Origin: Emiliania huxleyi CCMP1516
Taxonomy: Eukaryota > Haptophyta > Isochrysidales > Noelaerhabdaceae
Assembly (NCBI RefSeq): GCF_000372725.1
Contig: NW_005198244.1
Location: 1,863,841-1,927,840 of the forward strand
Length of the DNA: 64,000 nucleotides
Direction: 5' to 3'
A program made the translations under genes and the position numbers. Below are positions 1-10,100 of this stretch, piece after piece. Under the pieces are notes generated by a model, which was not told where the DNA came from, did not search any database, and saw nothing but the letters and a program-made list of their open reading frames with translations. Numbering within the stretch: position 1 is the stretch's first letter; each line of letters begins with the position of its first letter.

Positions 1-93
1 CCGTTGTGGGGTCAGGCAGTGGCTGCGGGGCCCACCTTCCCCTCTTATGCTTCCTCGGCCGCCGTCTCGCCTCGGGACTGGCCTGAGCCCTGG

Positions 94-350
94 CCTCGAC
101 ACCTCGACACCAAACCTCGACACCAACTCGACACCTCGACACCCCCTGCCAACTCCAGGCCAACTCGACACCCTCGACACCCCTCGACACCCCTCGACAC
201 CATCTAGGCTGTTGCCATGCTCGCCGGTGTCAAGGTGCCAAACTCGACCCCTCGACACCCCTCGACACCCCTCGACACCCCTCGACACCCCCTCGACACC
301 GCTCGACACCGCTCGACACCGCTCGAACCACTCGACACCGCTTGACACCG
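94..350. repeat. CTCGACACC minisatellite
   Basis: Degenerate tandem copies of the 9-mer CTCGACACC, some shortened to CTCGACACCC. The same 9-mer recurs at 1688-1795 and the related CAGGCCTCGA unit at 1815-1858, so the motif is dispersed. The 9-bp period leaves long open frames in two registers, which I do not regard as genes. No gene is seen in 1-455. Confidence 0.85.
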
Positions 351-455
351 CTCATATCCAGCTGGCGGCCTGCCAGCGGCTCTCTTCTTGCTTATCTGAC
401 TGCAAAACTTTATAACATAACTCCCCTCCCCTCCCCCCCTCCCCTCCCTCCCTCT

Positions 456-1232
456 CTAGCTCTCCCCTCTCCCTCCCAACTCACTAGAATGCAGCAGCCA
501 CCGGCACCGCACACCTGAGTGAGGCTTAAGGTGAACTGCGGTCATCACCTGGTGCATGCTGGTCCACTCAAAGGCATAGCTGCCATTATCCAATGGCAGT
601 CCCAGATAGTAGCCCTTGCAGCCTTTGTTCTGGTACCTTAAGGTACGTCTCTGTACCATTTTTTTATGTATGTAGCTCTTACGAACATACCCGTAGGTGA
701 ACTGCTGACATTTTTATCCTTGAAGACGGTACCGTTTGCATCAACCTCCTGGTACCAGCGCAACAGGAACATGGCCTTCGGGTCATCTACGTGTACCCCC
801 TTCAAGGGCCGCTCGTCGGCGTCCAACGAAGCAAGATAGGAGCCAGATCATCTGCCCACAGCCCTCTTCTCACCTACATTGCCCCGGGCAACTGCAACAG
901 CCTCCACGTTGCCAAGTGCCCACACCTTTGATCCACTCTGGAGAGTGAAAGCACAGCAATGTCGTCGTCGTCAGTGATAAAGTCAAGGTCTTCGTCGACA
1001 GAATCAAGCCCACGACTGTGGCCCTAGATCAACCGCTTGACGTGCGGTGGAATCTGTACTTGCGATCCTTTGCCTCCTCCTGAATGCTCTGGTTGAAGTC
1101 ACGGAGCAGGTTGCTCACCTCCTCCAGCACAGCTGCTCGGTCATCTCCCAGCTCGGCATGGTCGTGACCACCGACGCGCGTCGGTACGCATGAGCGCGCG
1201 CTGATAACCGCATCAGCATCAGCAGCATCCAT
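456..1232 (-). pseudogene. Decayed copy 1 of an unrecognised gene family (family X)
   Basis: Read on the minus strand, three coding-like blocks lie in order. A helical block (1232-1029) contains LEEVSNLLRDFNQSIQEEAK. A block near 925-865 contains SGSKVWALGNVEAVAVA. Blocks at 826-638 and 659-456 contain DDPKAMFLLRWYQEVDANG and RYQNKGCKGYY. The second and third blocks align with copy 2 on the other strand near 4200-4700 (SSKVFAIGNIEQVAVA, NDPKGLFILRWYTV, RYQNRACKYY), which shows real shared ancestry. The blocks are in different frames, and a TGA separates the second from the third with no plausible intron of normal length. I therefore read it as a pseudogene, although an unresolved multi-exon gene is possible. 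I do not recognise the family and assign no function. Confidence 0.5.
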
Positions 1233-1343
1233 TCCTGTGCATCAATGACTGTCTGATCTATCGTCTCCTCAGAGGCGACGCCGCCACGCCCCCGGCCGCC
1301 GCCGCGCCCGCCGCCCGCCCGCCACCGGCGCGCGCCGCGCCCG

Positions 1344-1378
<35 letters not shown>

Positions 1379-1528
1379 GCCGCCGAGCCCGCCGTGGCCG
1401 AGCCCGCTGCCGCCGACGGGCCCGCCGCCGCCGCGCCCGCCGAAGCGGCGACGGCTGCCGCGGCTGCCCCTGCTGATGGCAGCTTTGCTGCCATGCAGAT
1501 CGCTGCGAACAACAGGCTGGATGCCTAG
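1208..1528 (+). CDS. Ala/Pro-rich ORF, hypothetical, possible terminal exon
   Basis: An open frame with no ATG runs from just after a TAA at 1205 to TAG at 1526. It begins with a mixed segment (INDCLIYVSSEATPP), passes into about 60 residues of Ala/Pro repeats, and ends in a non-repetitive tail (FAAMQIAANNRLDA). The sequence TCTCCTCAG at 1263-1271 could serve as a splice acceptor. The composition is low-complexity and GC-driven, so coding status is weak and no function is proposed. The rest of 1529-2382 holds only repeats and the CK2 beta upstream region. Confidence 0.2.
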
Positions 1529-1687
1529 GCCCCCACGTCAGGCCCCCACAAAGCCTGCGCGCAGCCTGCGCGTTCCAACCGGTCCCCTCTTGGACGCAAG
1601 CCTCATGTGTTCTACTGTGGAGCAGTGTGCTGTGGGGAGAGCTGGGGAGAGGCAAGGATGGTTTCATGCCGTGCTAGCCACACAGAC

Positions 1688-1860
1688 GCTCGACACCGCT
1701 CGACACCTTGCGCCACCGACCACGCAACTCGACACCCGCTCGACCCGCTCGACACCCTCGACACCCTCGACACCACTCCTCGACACCTCGACACCGGCAA
1801 GCATGGTATCAGCCTCGACACAGGCCTCGACAGGCCTCGACAGGCCTCGACAGGCCTACT
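1688..1860. repeat. Second CTCGACACC / CAGGCCTCGA minisatellite
   Basis: Degenerate CTCGACACC copies run from 1688 to about 1795, followed by four tandem CAGGCCTCGA decamers at 1815-1858. The motif is the same as at 94-350, about 1.4 kb away. Confidence 0.8.
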
Positions 1861-1906
1861 GGAGCGCGCACCCTGGCACTAGCATAGACAGGTGCCCAGT
1901 GTCGTG

Positions 1907-2345
1907 CGGAAAGAAAGAAAGAAAAGTCCCGCCACGGAGGTCGAAAGAAAGAAAGAAAACGGCGGACCGCGCCAAACTAACGGACGGATCAGGGATGGCA
2001 GAGAAGGTGACAGAGTCGGGTCCCCGCAGCTCGCCCCTATTTCTTCTCTCCTGGGACAGGCAGTCTCGCGGGCACACACAGCTGAGGGAGATTTTTGAAA
2101 ACCAACAAGAAATCACGACCCTCACAGTGATTTGGGCTTCACAGCTGTGGAACGAACGTGGGAAAGAAAGAAAAATCACGTGACGGAGAAGAAAAGAAAT
2201 ACAGGAGCGGGCGAGGGATCAGGGAAGAACGAAAGAAAGAAAACGTAGAACCCAAAGGAGGGATGGGAGGACGGCACGCCCCACCACACAGGGGCGCTTA
2301 GCTCCATTTCTTCTTTCCTCCTGGGCCAGACGCTCGCCACCCACA
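1907..2345. repeat. Duplicated GAAA-tailed repeat blocks upstream of CK2 beta
   Basis: Two related blocks (about 1941-2090 and 2228-2345) each begin with GAAAGAAAGAAAAC and end with a sequence of the form TTTCTTCTxTCCTGGGxCAG followed by a CGC-rich stretch. Part of the second block (2240-2295) matches in reverse complement the repeat at 50140-50210 (GCGTGCCGTCCTCCCATCCC). The blocks sit directly 5' of the CK2 beta gene, so the second copy may be part of its promoter/5' UTR. No gene is seen here. Confidence 0.6.
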
Positions 2346-2382
2346 GCGCGCCGAGGTCTCCCGGCAAGCCTCTTCCTGTCTG

Positions 2383-3488
2383 ATGCAGGCGGCGGAGGGC
2401 GCGCTCTCCTCCTCCGAGGAAGGCAGCTCGCTCGACGAGCCCACCTGGGTGTCCTGGTTTTGCATGCTGCGGAACCACGAGTTCTTCTGCGAGGTGGACC
2501 CCTCCTTCGTACAAGACCGCTTCAACCTCTATGGGCTCAAAGAGCTGGTCGGTCCGTTGTATGGGGAGGCGATGACGATGATCCTGGGCTACGCGCCTAC
2601 AGGTGCGGGCTCGACACGCGCGCGCGCCGCGCAATAGCCCTCCTGACACCGCCGCATCTGCACACACCGCAGAGAAGCAGCAAAATCGCCCTCCTGACCC
2701 CACCGCGCCCTCCCGCGCAGAGAAGCAGCTGGCGGACCCAACGCAGAGGGTGCACAAGGCGCGAGCGAGCCGCCGGTCGCGTGGTCGTCGGCGGCAGCTT
2801 TGTCTCACCGCCCGCCTCTCCCCCTCCCGCAGGTGCTTGACACGGCGCGCATACTATACGGGCTGATCCACGCGCGCTATATCTTGACGGCGCAGGGGCT
2901 GAGCGACATGGTGCGCGTGCGCCGGCCACGCGCCCCGCCCGGCCCTCCGCGCTTGCTCTCCCGCTCCCCGCCAACACGGCGCGCGCGCCCCTCTCCCCCA
3001 CCGCCCCGGCCTTGCCTCGCCGCAGAAAGCAAAGTACAAGGCGCACGAGTTTGGCGCCTGCCCGCGGACGCTGTGCGACAAGCAGGTGGTGCTGCCGGTC
3101 GGGCTGAGCGACACGCACTCGACGTCCAACGAGAACCCGCTCAAGCTCTTCTGCCCGCGCTGCCAGGTGACACGTGCCGCCGCTGCGCCCGCCGCGCGCC
3201 CGACGGCGCCGCCGCCTCACCGCCGCCCGCGCCCCCTCGCAGGAGCTGTACGATCACAACGTGCCGGGCGGCAACTACATCGACGGCGCCTTCTTCGGGT
3301 CGACATACCCGCACCTGTTCCTGCAGACCTTCCGCGAGGTCCGGCCCCCGCCGCCGACGCAGAGGTACGTGCCGCGCGTGTTTGGCTTCAAAATAGCCAA
3401 GGTCGAGGAGCAGGCGCTCCAAAACACCGCGCGAGAGGAGTGGCCCAAGCGGCTGAAAAACGAGCCGGTCAGCGACTGGGACTCCTGA
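2383..3488 (+). CDS. CK2B: Casein kinase II regulatory subunit beta, five exons
   Basis: This is the regulatory beta subunit of protein kinase CK2, which dimerises through a zinc finger and docks two catalytic alpha subunits. Exons are 2383-2602, 2721-2749, 2833-2910, 3026-3166 and 3243-3488; all joins keep frame with GT-AG ends and give about 237 residues. Visible family features are SWFCMLRNHEFFCEVD near the N-terminus, LYGLIHARYILT, the zinc cysteines CPRTLC and CPRC spaced as in CK2 beta, the motif LPVGLSD, and the C-terminal block YVPRVFGFKIAK. The second exon is only 29 nt. It supplies EKQLADPTQR, the counterpart of the conserved acidic/NPNQ linker, and without it the frame breaks. The start was chosen because the SSSEE segment precedes the conserved block as in other CK2 beta proteins. 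Confidence 0.93.
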
Positions 3489-3689
3489 CGCGTGTGCGGG
3501 CTCTTTCGGCCCTGTCCAGTTTTCGTGCTCCCCCCCCTCGCCCCCCCCGAATCGACTGCACCCCCCGAGATGGTGGGTGCAGGCGCGGCTTGTCGGTGTC
3601 GCAAGAGAGCGGCGTGAGACGTTGGAGTTGGTAGTCGTCGGAGGCACCCTGCATCAAATGGTATTCGATCTCAAAAGAAGGCTGAGCCC

Positions 3690-3945
3690 TGGTCTGACAC
3701 CGACGTGACAGCAAACCCCGGGACAGCGCCTGACAGTGGGTCAGTGCCCGAAAGCCTGACAGCGCTGACAGCACTTTCTCCGACAGTCTGACAGCACGTA
3801 TCTGACAGCCTGACAGCAGAGTTTGACAGTCGAGGGGTCCCGTCGCTGTCAGGCCCAACGTGACAGCCTGACACGTGACAGCTGTCTGACAGAGCCTGAC
3901 AGCACACAGTGGCCTCGCTGACCCAGCAGCGCTGACAGCCCGACA
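3690..3945. repeat. TGACAGC interspersed minisatellite
   Basis: Many copies of (C)CTGACAGC are separated by short unique stretches. The same octamer fills 4765-4985, 5238-5298 and 34957-34997. The interval 3489-4170 is otherwise empty of recognisable genes; it probably holds the CK2 beta 3' UTR. Confidence 0.8.
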
Positions 3946-4044
3946 GCAGCACAGACCGTACACAGACCCCGTAGAGCCTCTTTCTTGTGCCCCATGAGGG
4001 TATAACAAAATTACATGCAAAGACGTGTACATGTGAGTGTGGTC

Positions 4045-4078
4045 CATGTCCATGTCCATGTCCATGTCCATGTATGTA
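4045..4078. repeat. CATGTC hexamer microsatellite
   Basis: About six tandem copies of the hexamer CATGTC (TCCATG on the shifted register). Confidence 0.85.
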
Positions 4079-4169
4079 GTCATGGGGGGATGGTCATGGG
4101 TGTCTCTCTCAACCCTCCCGCCCCACCTCTGCGGACCCCTCTCTAGCACCGGCGGCTGTGCTACTACAA

Positions 4170-4700
4170 ATGAAGCTACCAGCTAGCCTTCTGGGGCCCT
4201 ACAGTCATATGCCTACGGCGTCTGGGTGGGGGTGGCCGCCGCCGTCTGTGCCGCCGCCGCCGCCTGCGCCTGCGCCGCCAGCTCCAAGGTCTTTGCCATC
4301 GGCAACATTGAGCAGGTGGCCGTTGCCGACGGCACGGTAGACGGCACGCGCGCCGCGCCACTGGCAGCTCCAGCGCAGAGTACCTGCGCCAGCTCTCCAT
4401 GAGTCAGCGCAGCAACGGGGTCTTCATCAATGACCCCAAGGGCCTCTTTATCCTCCGGTGGTACACCGTGAGGTGAAGGGTGACGGGACCCCCGCAGTCG
4501 GTCCGCGCTACCAGAACAGAGCGTGCAAGTACTACAAGCTGACGAGCGACAACGATGGGGAGCAACTACCAGATCATCAGCAAGGTGTACCTGAAGAAGC
4601 ACTCCAGCCTGCCTCTCTGCTATTCTCTCAGTGTGCGGCAGACAAGAAGATGGTGACGTCCACCATGAAAAAGATGGTGGGACCGGAGGCAGAGTAGAGA
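4170..4700 (+). pseudogene. Decayed copy 2 of family X
   Basis: The blocks, in order, are a hydrophobic Ala/Cys run followed by SSKVFAIGNIEQVAVADG (about 4205-4335), then EYLRQLSMSQRSNGVF and NDPKGLFILRWYTV (about 4378-4476), then GPRYQNRACKYYKL and a terminal ISKVYLKKHS. The same blocks occur in the same order on the minus strand at 456-925. Successive blocks sit in different frames and a TGA follows WYTVR, so this copy also looks disrupted unless very short introns are used. Function is unknown. The hydrophobic Ala-rich leader suggests a membrane or secreted origin, which is inference. Confidence 0.45.
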
Positions 4701-4764
4701 CTAGAGTATGTGTCGTAGAGTCCTGCTGGTCTCCTCTTGATAGTGTCACAAGTGTGGCTGGTGT

Positions 4765-4985
4765 GTGTCAGAGCCTGACAGCACCCCGACAGCACCACCT
4801 GACAGCACCTGACAGCACCGGCCATACGTCTGACAGCAGCAGCAGCCTGACAGCTCTGACAGCTCCAACAGAGTCTGGCAGCAACACCCGACAGCTCCGA
4901 CAGCATCCGACAGCTACAGAGCACCTCGACTGTCAGACACGCACCCGACAGCACCCGACAGCACTGACAGCACCTGACAGCTGGT
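4765..4985. repeat. CTGACAGC minisatellite, second block
   Basis: Tandem and interspersed copies of CTGACAGC and its variant CCCGACAGCA. The array continues at 5238-5298 on the other side of the MITE at 4990-5216, so the MITE appears to have landed inside this array. Confidence 0.85.
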
Positions 4986-4989
4986 CTGA

Positions 4990-5216
4990 CACTATCACAC
5001 TATTAGCCTAATAACGACCTATTATTAGCATATACCTAATGCTAATAACGCGAGATAATTAGCTTGTTATTAGCTTGACTCGCGTTATTAGCCTAATAAG
5101 CACCTAATACGCACCTAATAAGCGCTGTTATAAGCCTAATAATTAGCTTGTTATTAGCTTCTCGCGTTATTAGGTATATGCTATTAGGTCGTTATTAGGC
5201 TAATAGTTTGATAGTG
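4990..5216. mobile_element. AT-rich foldback MITE-like element
   Basis: A 227-bp element begins CACTATCACACTATTAGCC and ends GCTAATAGTTTGATAGTG. The left arm 4990-5054 and the right arm 5161-5216 are near-perfect reverse complements apart from small indels. The interior is also rich in TTATTAGC/GCTAATAA motifs and can fold further. It is strongly AT-rich against GC-rich surroundings and contains no ORF. No clear target-site duplication is visible at the edges. A non-autonomous DNA transposon is the best reading. Confidence 0.8.
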
Positions 5217-5545
5217 GACAGAGGCACCTAACAATGCCTGACAGCTGCCTGACAGCCCGACAGATCACCTGACAGCACCTGACAGCCTGACAGCCAGGGC
5301 TCAGAAAGAAGGCCGAGAGGCGAGAGCCCGAGGAGCGAGGTGCGAGGTCCACGAGGACTCTCGCGCGGGGAGTGGAGAGTGCGAGCTGCGACTGTGTGGT
5401 GTGTGCGAGGAGCACCCGCTTCTCCACTTGGAGTGCAGTTATCAACCGCACACCCACAGGGCCGGGGAGCTAAGAAGCGCACCCAGCGGGCCGGATCCCG
5501 GATTGATCGGGATCGGGTTGCGGGCAAGAGATTGACCCCAGACAA

Positions 5546-5800
5546 GGTTATGGGAGCGGCCATAACAGGTGTTATGGCTGTTATGGCTGGCTGCTCATAA
5601 CACCTCATAACACCTCATAACACCTCATAACACCTCCATCGCTGTTATGGCTGTTATGCCCACCCTACCATAACACGAATTCCATAACACCTCATAACAC
5701 CTCATAACACCTCATAGCACTCATAACACCTCCCACTGGTTGTTATGACAGCCAGCATAACAACCTCATAACAGCTGTTATGACTCGGCCAAAACCGAAT
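5546..5800. repeat. CCTCATAACA / TGTTATGGC minisatellite
   Basis: Interspersed decamers CATAACACCT and their reverse-complement relative TGTTATGGCT. A further short cluster lies at 6784-6880. Both orientations are mixed, so local hairpins are likely. Confidence 0.75.
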
Positions 5801-5807
5801 TTGACCT

Positions 5808-6352
5808 TTGAGCAGGCGGACATCGCTTCCAGGGAGGGGGGCGTGCTTCTGCTCACGCTCCACCCCCCCCCCTAGCATGTGGTGAAGGCGCTGGGGGGGT
5901 CGGGACCCCCCCCCTAGCATGTGGTGAAGCCTCTGGGGGGGGTCGGACCCCCCCCCTAGCATGTGGTGGGCACCCCCCAGCAGTTCGTGGGCTAGGAATA
6001 GCCGCCAGAGAGCCGATTTTGCCCCCAAAGTTGTGAAATCGTGGCTGAAAGTCCAATATCTTGGAGAATCTGACCAGTCTCAAGGCTCATGTAGCTCCAA
6101 AGGATGATTTCCCCCTCGAAAATGCTGCGAAATGAGGCGTAAAATCAAGGGCCCGGAGGGCCTGACCACGAGTCTCTGGGGGGGTCCTCGGCGGTGACCC
6201 CCCCCCAGCATGTGGTGAAGGCGCTGGGGGGGGCGGGACCCCCCCCCTAGCATGTGGTGAAGCCTCTGGGGGGGGTCGGACCCCCCCCCTAGCATGTGGT
6301 GTGAGCAGAAGCACGCCCCCCTCCCTGGAGGCGATGTCCGCCTGCTCCTTCT
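5808..6352. repeat. Inverted repeat enclosing two G-run minisatellite blocks
   Basis: The segment 5808-5858 (GAGCAGGCGGACATCGCxTCCAGGGAGGG and following) is repeated in reverse complement at 6301-6352. Inside each arm are copies of an approximately 38-bp unit built from CCCCCCCTAGCATGTGGTGAAG and a G-run, at 5865-5970 and 6195-6300. A degenerate copy in the opposite direction is at 6440-6510. No gene is supported in 5217-7137, although a coding-like stretch (SFDLRVSDFKRIPGFNYVPV) occurs near 6576-6640 on the plus strand as a possible gene remnant. Confidence 0.7.
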
Positions 6353-7137
6353 GTCCCACGGATTTTTTCAAGGGAGGGGCCCCGCCGCGCGAATCCCGGT
6401 GTTTGTTCAATAAAATTCTTCTTTTGGAGCGCCCGCCCCGCGCCGGGGTCCGAACCCCCCCAGAGGCTTCACCACATTGGGGGGGGGGGGGTCATGGACC
6501 CCCCCAGAGATGCTACCAGCCATTCAGCCAACCATGGCCTACCGGATGAAGATTCAAGAGCCAGAAGCCCTCGTCATTTGACCTGCGCGTCTCCGACTTC
6601 AAGAGAATTCCCGGCTTCAACTATGTGCCGGTCTGTGTCGACGGAGGACGAGCACACGTACAACTCGCTGGCTCAGGGCAAAAGAGAAAACATTTGGGGA
6701 TCGATGCCGAACCTCGCGCGCGGCAGCGCGCGAAGCGAAAATTCCAGCGGCGAGCAGTTCGGCGTGGCCTCTCGCCTCTCGGGCCATAACACCGTGGTGC
6801 GTGGACCCGGGACGCGGACGGCTCTCTCATAGCAGCCCATAACATGTTATGGGTGTGTTGCTATGGGTGTTATGGGCCCGGCGCGAGGACAGGAGATCCG
6901 CTGAACCTCCGGAGAGATAGTGTACTCAGGTGTCAGAGGAGTACGGTACTGTGTACGAAGGGTGGTACGTGCGGTGCAGGGGGGTCATGTGTGTCTTCGT
7001 ATGAGCGTGTTAGCTGTTGCGTCCATGCGTGTTCAACACGGCCGGGTGTTCAACTCAGCCTTGGGACACTCTTCGTTTGTATACTAAAAACCACTCAATC
7101 CGCACCACATGAGAGACAGATGTCGACCAGAGATCGC

Positions 7138-10100
7138 TCACCCCGCCTGCCGCTGATACCGCCCTACCCCCGCTGTCCGCGTCCGCCCGCCGAGGCCGAG
7201 GCAACTGAGCAGAGAGCCCACCGCCTCCCCGAGCACGAGCGCCACCGCCCCCGCCGCCGCCCCCACCGCGCCCACCGCGCCCGCCACCGCCGTGCCAACG
7301 GCGGTAACCGCTCCCGCCACGGCCGCAAACGTAGGCGCCAGCAACGAGTCGAACACCCACGTCGCCACCGCCGCCGCCGCCGCGAGCGCCACCAGCGCTG
7401 CGGAGAGGGCGGCGGAGAGGGCCGCCTGCACGAGTGTCACGACCGGCGAGAGCGCCGCGGCGACGTGGCGCATGAGAAAGGAGACCGCGCTTACAAAGGC
7501 GGAGACGAGCGGCGCCGCCGCGTCGAAAATCATGCTCAGCGCGGAGCAAAACGCGGAAAAGGCGCCTCCGAGCAAACGGCAGCAAGCCGCGACGAGCCGT
7601 AGCAGCGCGTCGCCCGCAGAGGCGAACGCGCGCTGCGTCGCCGCCGCGCACCCTCCGAGCAAATGCGACGCGAGCCGCGCGCAAGCCTCGAGGGGGAGCC
7701 AGACGGCCTCGGTAACCAGCGCGTCGAGCGCCACGGCGCCGCGGCAAGCGCCGCGGGCGCCGACGCACACGGCGTGGCTCGCGTGCACGCCGAGCGCCTG
7801 CTCCCAAACGACCTCGGGGTGATCTTGGGCAAGTTTGGGCGATCTCGGCTCGCGTGCACGCCGCGCCGCGGTGCCGTCGCGGAGCGCGCGCGCCGCGGGC
7901 GAGGCGAGGCGGAGGGCGGCGGCGGCGGCGGCGACGAGCGGGGCGGTGGCGACGCGGACGGCACGCGAGAGAGGGAAGCAGCAATGGTCGACCAGCGCGT
8001 AGACGCAGCGCTTGCAGTGGGTGGCGACCCACTCGACGGCGGCGACCCAGCCGGCGTGCACCGCGCGGCAGGCGGCGAGCAGCACCGATCCGGCCAGCCG
8101 CGCCGCCGCGGGCAGGACGCGCCAGAGCAGCAGCAGCGCGAGGGCGAGCGGGAAGGCGAGCGGGACGCAAGCTAGCTTGAGGACGACCTACAATGCAGTT
8201 GAGACACGGCTCAAGCAGGGCTCCTCCAGAGGCGCGACCTCGCTCGACGACGGACCTCGATCGGGGGGCCGCTGAGGAAGGAGGAGCAGGAGGCGCGCGC
8301 CTCTGCGCAGTCGCAAAGCGACGACGCCACCACTCTCGCCGACGCACCCCGCTCGGCGCCAAAGCAGTCGCAGAGGGAAGTGGGCGGCTCCGGCTGGCCG
8401 AGCAGCGCACGCACCTCCGCAGGTGACAGCGAGGCGCGCTCCGCTCGGTAGCTCGACTCGTCGGCCAACCAAGCGCCGCCGCGGCGGGGGGCCGCCTCCC
8501 GCAGCCGCGGAGGCACGCGCGAGGCGAGGCCCCGCAGCAGCGCGAGCAGCCTGTCGCGGCGCGCCTCGAGGGTGGCTCCGCCGCCGCCGCCGCCGCCGTC
8601 GCCCCCGGTCGAGTCGGGCAGCAGCGTGAGCGAGACCGTCCCTGGCCGAGACCATACCCACCCGGACCCGCGCACCTCCACCAGCAGGCCGGGAGGGGAC
8701 GCCGCCGGAGCGGGCGAGATCGACGAGACGGACTCCAGGCCGACGGCCGCGAGAAAGGCGCCGCCTCCGCTGTCGTCGCCATCCTGGCCGCTACCTCCGC
8801 CGCCTCCGCTGCCGCCTCCGCCCTCCTCCTCGTCGCCGAGGTGCTCAAACACGAGAGCCGCCCGCTCAGCGTCAACCACCAGCCTCTCGCCAGAGAGGTC
8901 CGACCCGCCCCACGAGCTCCAGCCGCCAGTCTCGCGCCGCGCCACCCGCGTGCCGCCCGCGACAAGCTCCGCGAGCAGCGCGCGCTCCTCCGCCGAGAGC
9001 GGCGCGCCGACCCCGCCGGGCGAAGGCGCCGACCGCGCCGCCGCAACGCCCTGCCCCGTGCCGGGCGCCGCGCCGCCCTTGCCGCCCGGCCTCGCCTCGG
9101 CCGCGACCTCGGAAGGAGCGGCGGCGGCGGCGGCGCGGAGGGCGGCGAGCCACTCCCCCGGCGGCCGCGCTCGTAGTGCGGGCCGGAGCTCGGCCGGCTC
9201 TCCCCTGCCGCACTGCGCCACCGCGAGCACGTAGCGCGGCACGACGCGCTCGGTGCGGTACAGCACGAACTCGGGCGCGCGCAGCCCGCCCGCCGACGCC
9301 GACGCGGCGACCGAGTCGAACCCCTTCGCCTCGAGGTCCTTCTCTGGGTCGAGGTCTGCGGACGAGTCGCGGGCGCGTCGTGGGGCGCGTCGTGGAGGTG
9401 TCATCGTGATGTGGAGGTGTCGTGGAGGTGCCGTGGAGGTGCCGTGGAGGTCTGCGGACGAGTCGCGGGCGCGTCGTGGGGCTCTAAGAGGTGTGCGCTG
9501 CTGGGCGGCTAGGCCGCGGGTGTGGAAGGCGCGCGTCTCGGAAGGCGCGCGGCGGGCGAGGGAGGTGGGCAGCGTCTCGGAAGTGTCGCGGACCGGTGCG
9601 GGCGCGGCGGGTGTGGAGCGGTGCGCCGAGCTCGACCTCGCAGGCGAGATCGATTGGTTAATTCGTGACTGAGTGTTAGTAGTGTTGACGGGCGCTGCGC
9701 TCGACCTCGCAGACCAGCATGTGCCGCCTTCCGCGCAGCCAGCCGCCGAGGCCGCCCGCGTACCGCAGCGACTTGAGCGGGCAGTCCGCAAAGTAGACGC
9801 CGCGCCCAAACATGCCTCCGTGCGGCGGCAGCCGGAACCCCTCGGCGACGATCGCATGCGCGTTCTCTATCGGAGTGCCTGTGAGGCGGTGTCGTGACAC
9901 GTCACGGACGCGCCGTCGGCATGCCCGCCTTCCCCCGCACCCCCTCGGCGGGCGGCACCGTGGAAGAGCAGCTCGCGGCGCGTCGGCTTGCCGTCGGCCT
10001 CTCGCGCCGCCGCCATGCGCCCAAACGCAGCCTCGAGCTCCGGGCTGGCGACGCGCCACGCGGCGTGCAGCGACATGCCGAACGAGTAGCGGTCCGCCTG

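Noticed and set aside
1258..1667. Arg- and Ala-rich minus-strand ORFs
   Set aside because: Antisense shadows of the Ala/Pro-rich GC tract; no conserved feature.
94..5300. Regularly spaced short repeats considered as a CRISPR array
   Set aside because: Units are 8-9 bp, spacers are irregular and degenerate, and the genome is intron-rich and eukaryotic.
6415..6480. Possible tRNA T-arm (GGGGTCCGAACCCCC)
   Set aside because: No acceptor stem, anticodon arm or spacing fits; it lies within a G/C-run repeat.
7055..9046. 663-codon minus-strand ORF over the PARP gene
   Set aside because: Wrong frame of the PARP exons; Arg-rich GC shadow with no motifs, whereas the neighbouring frame holds the PARP motifs.
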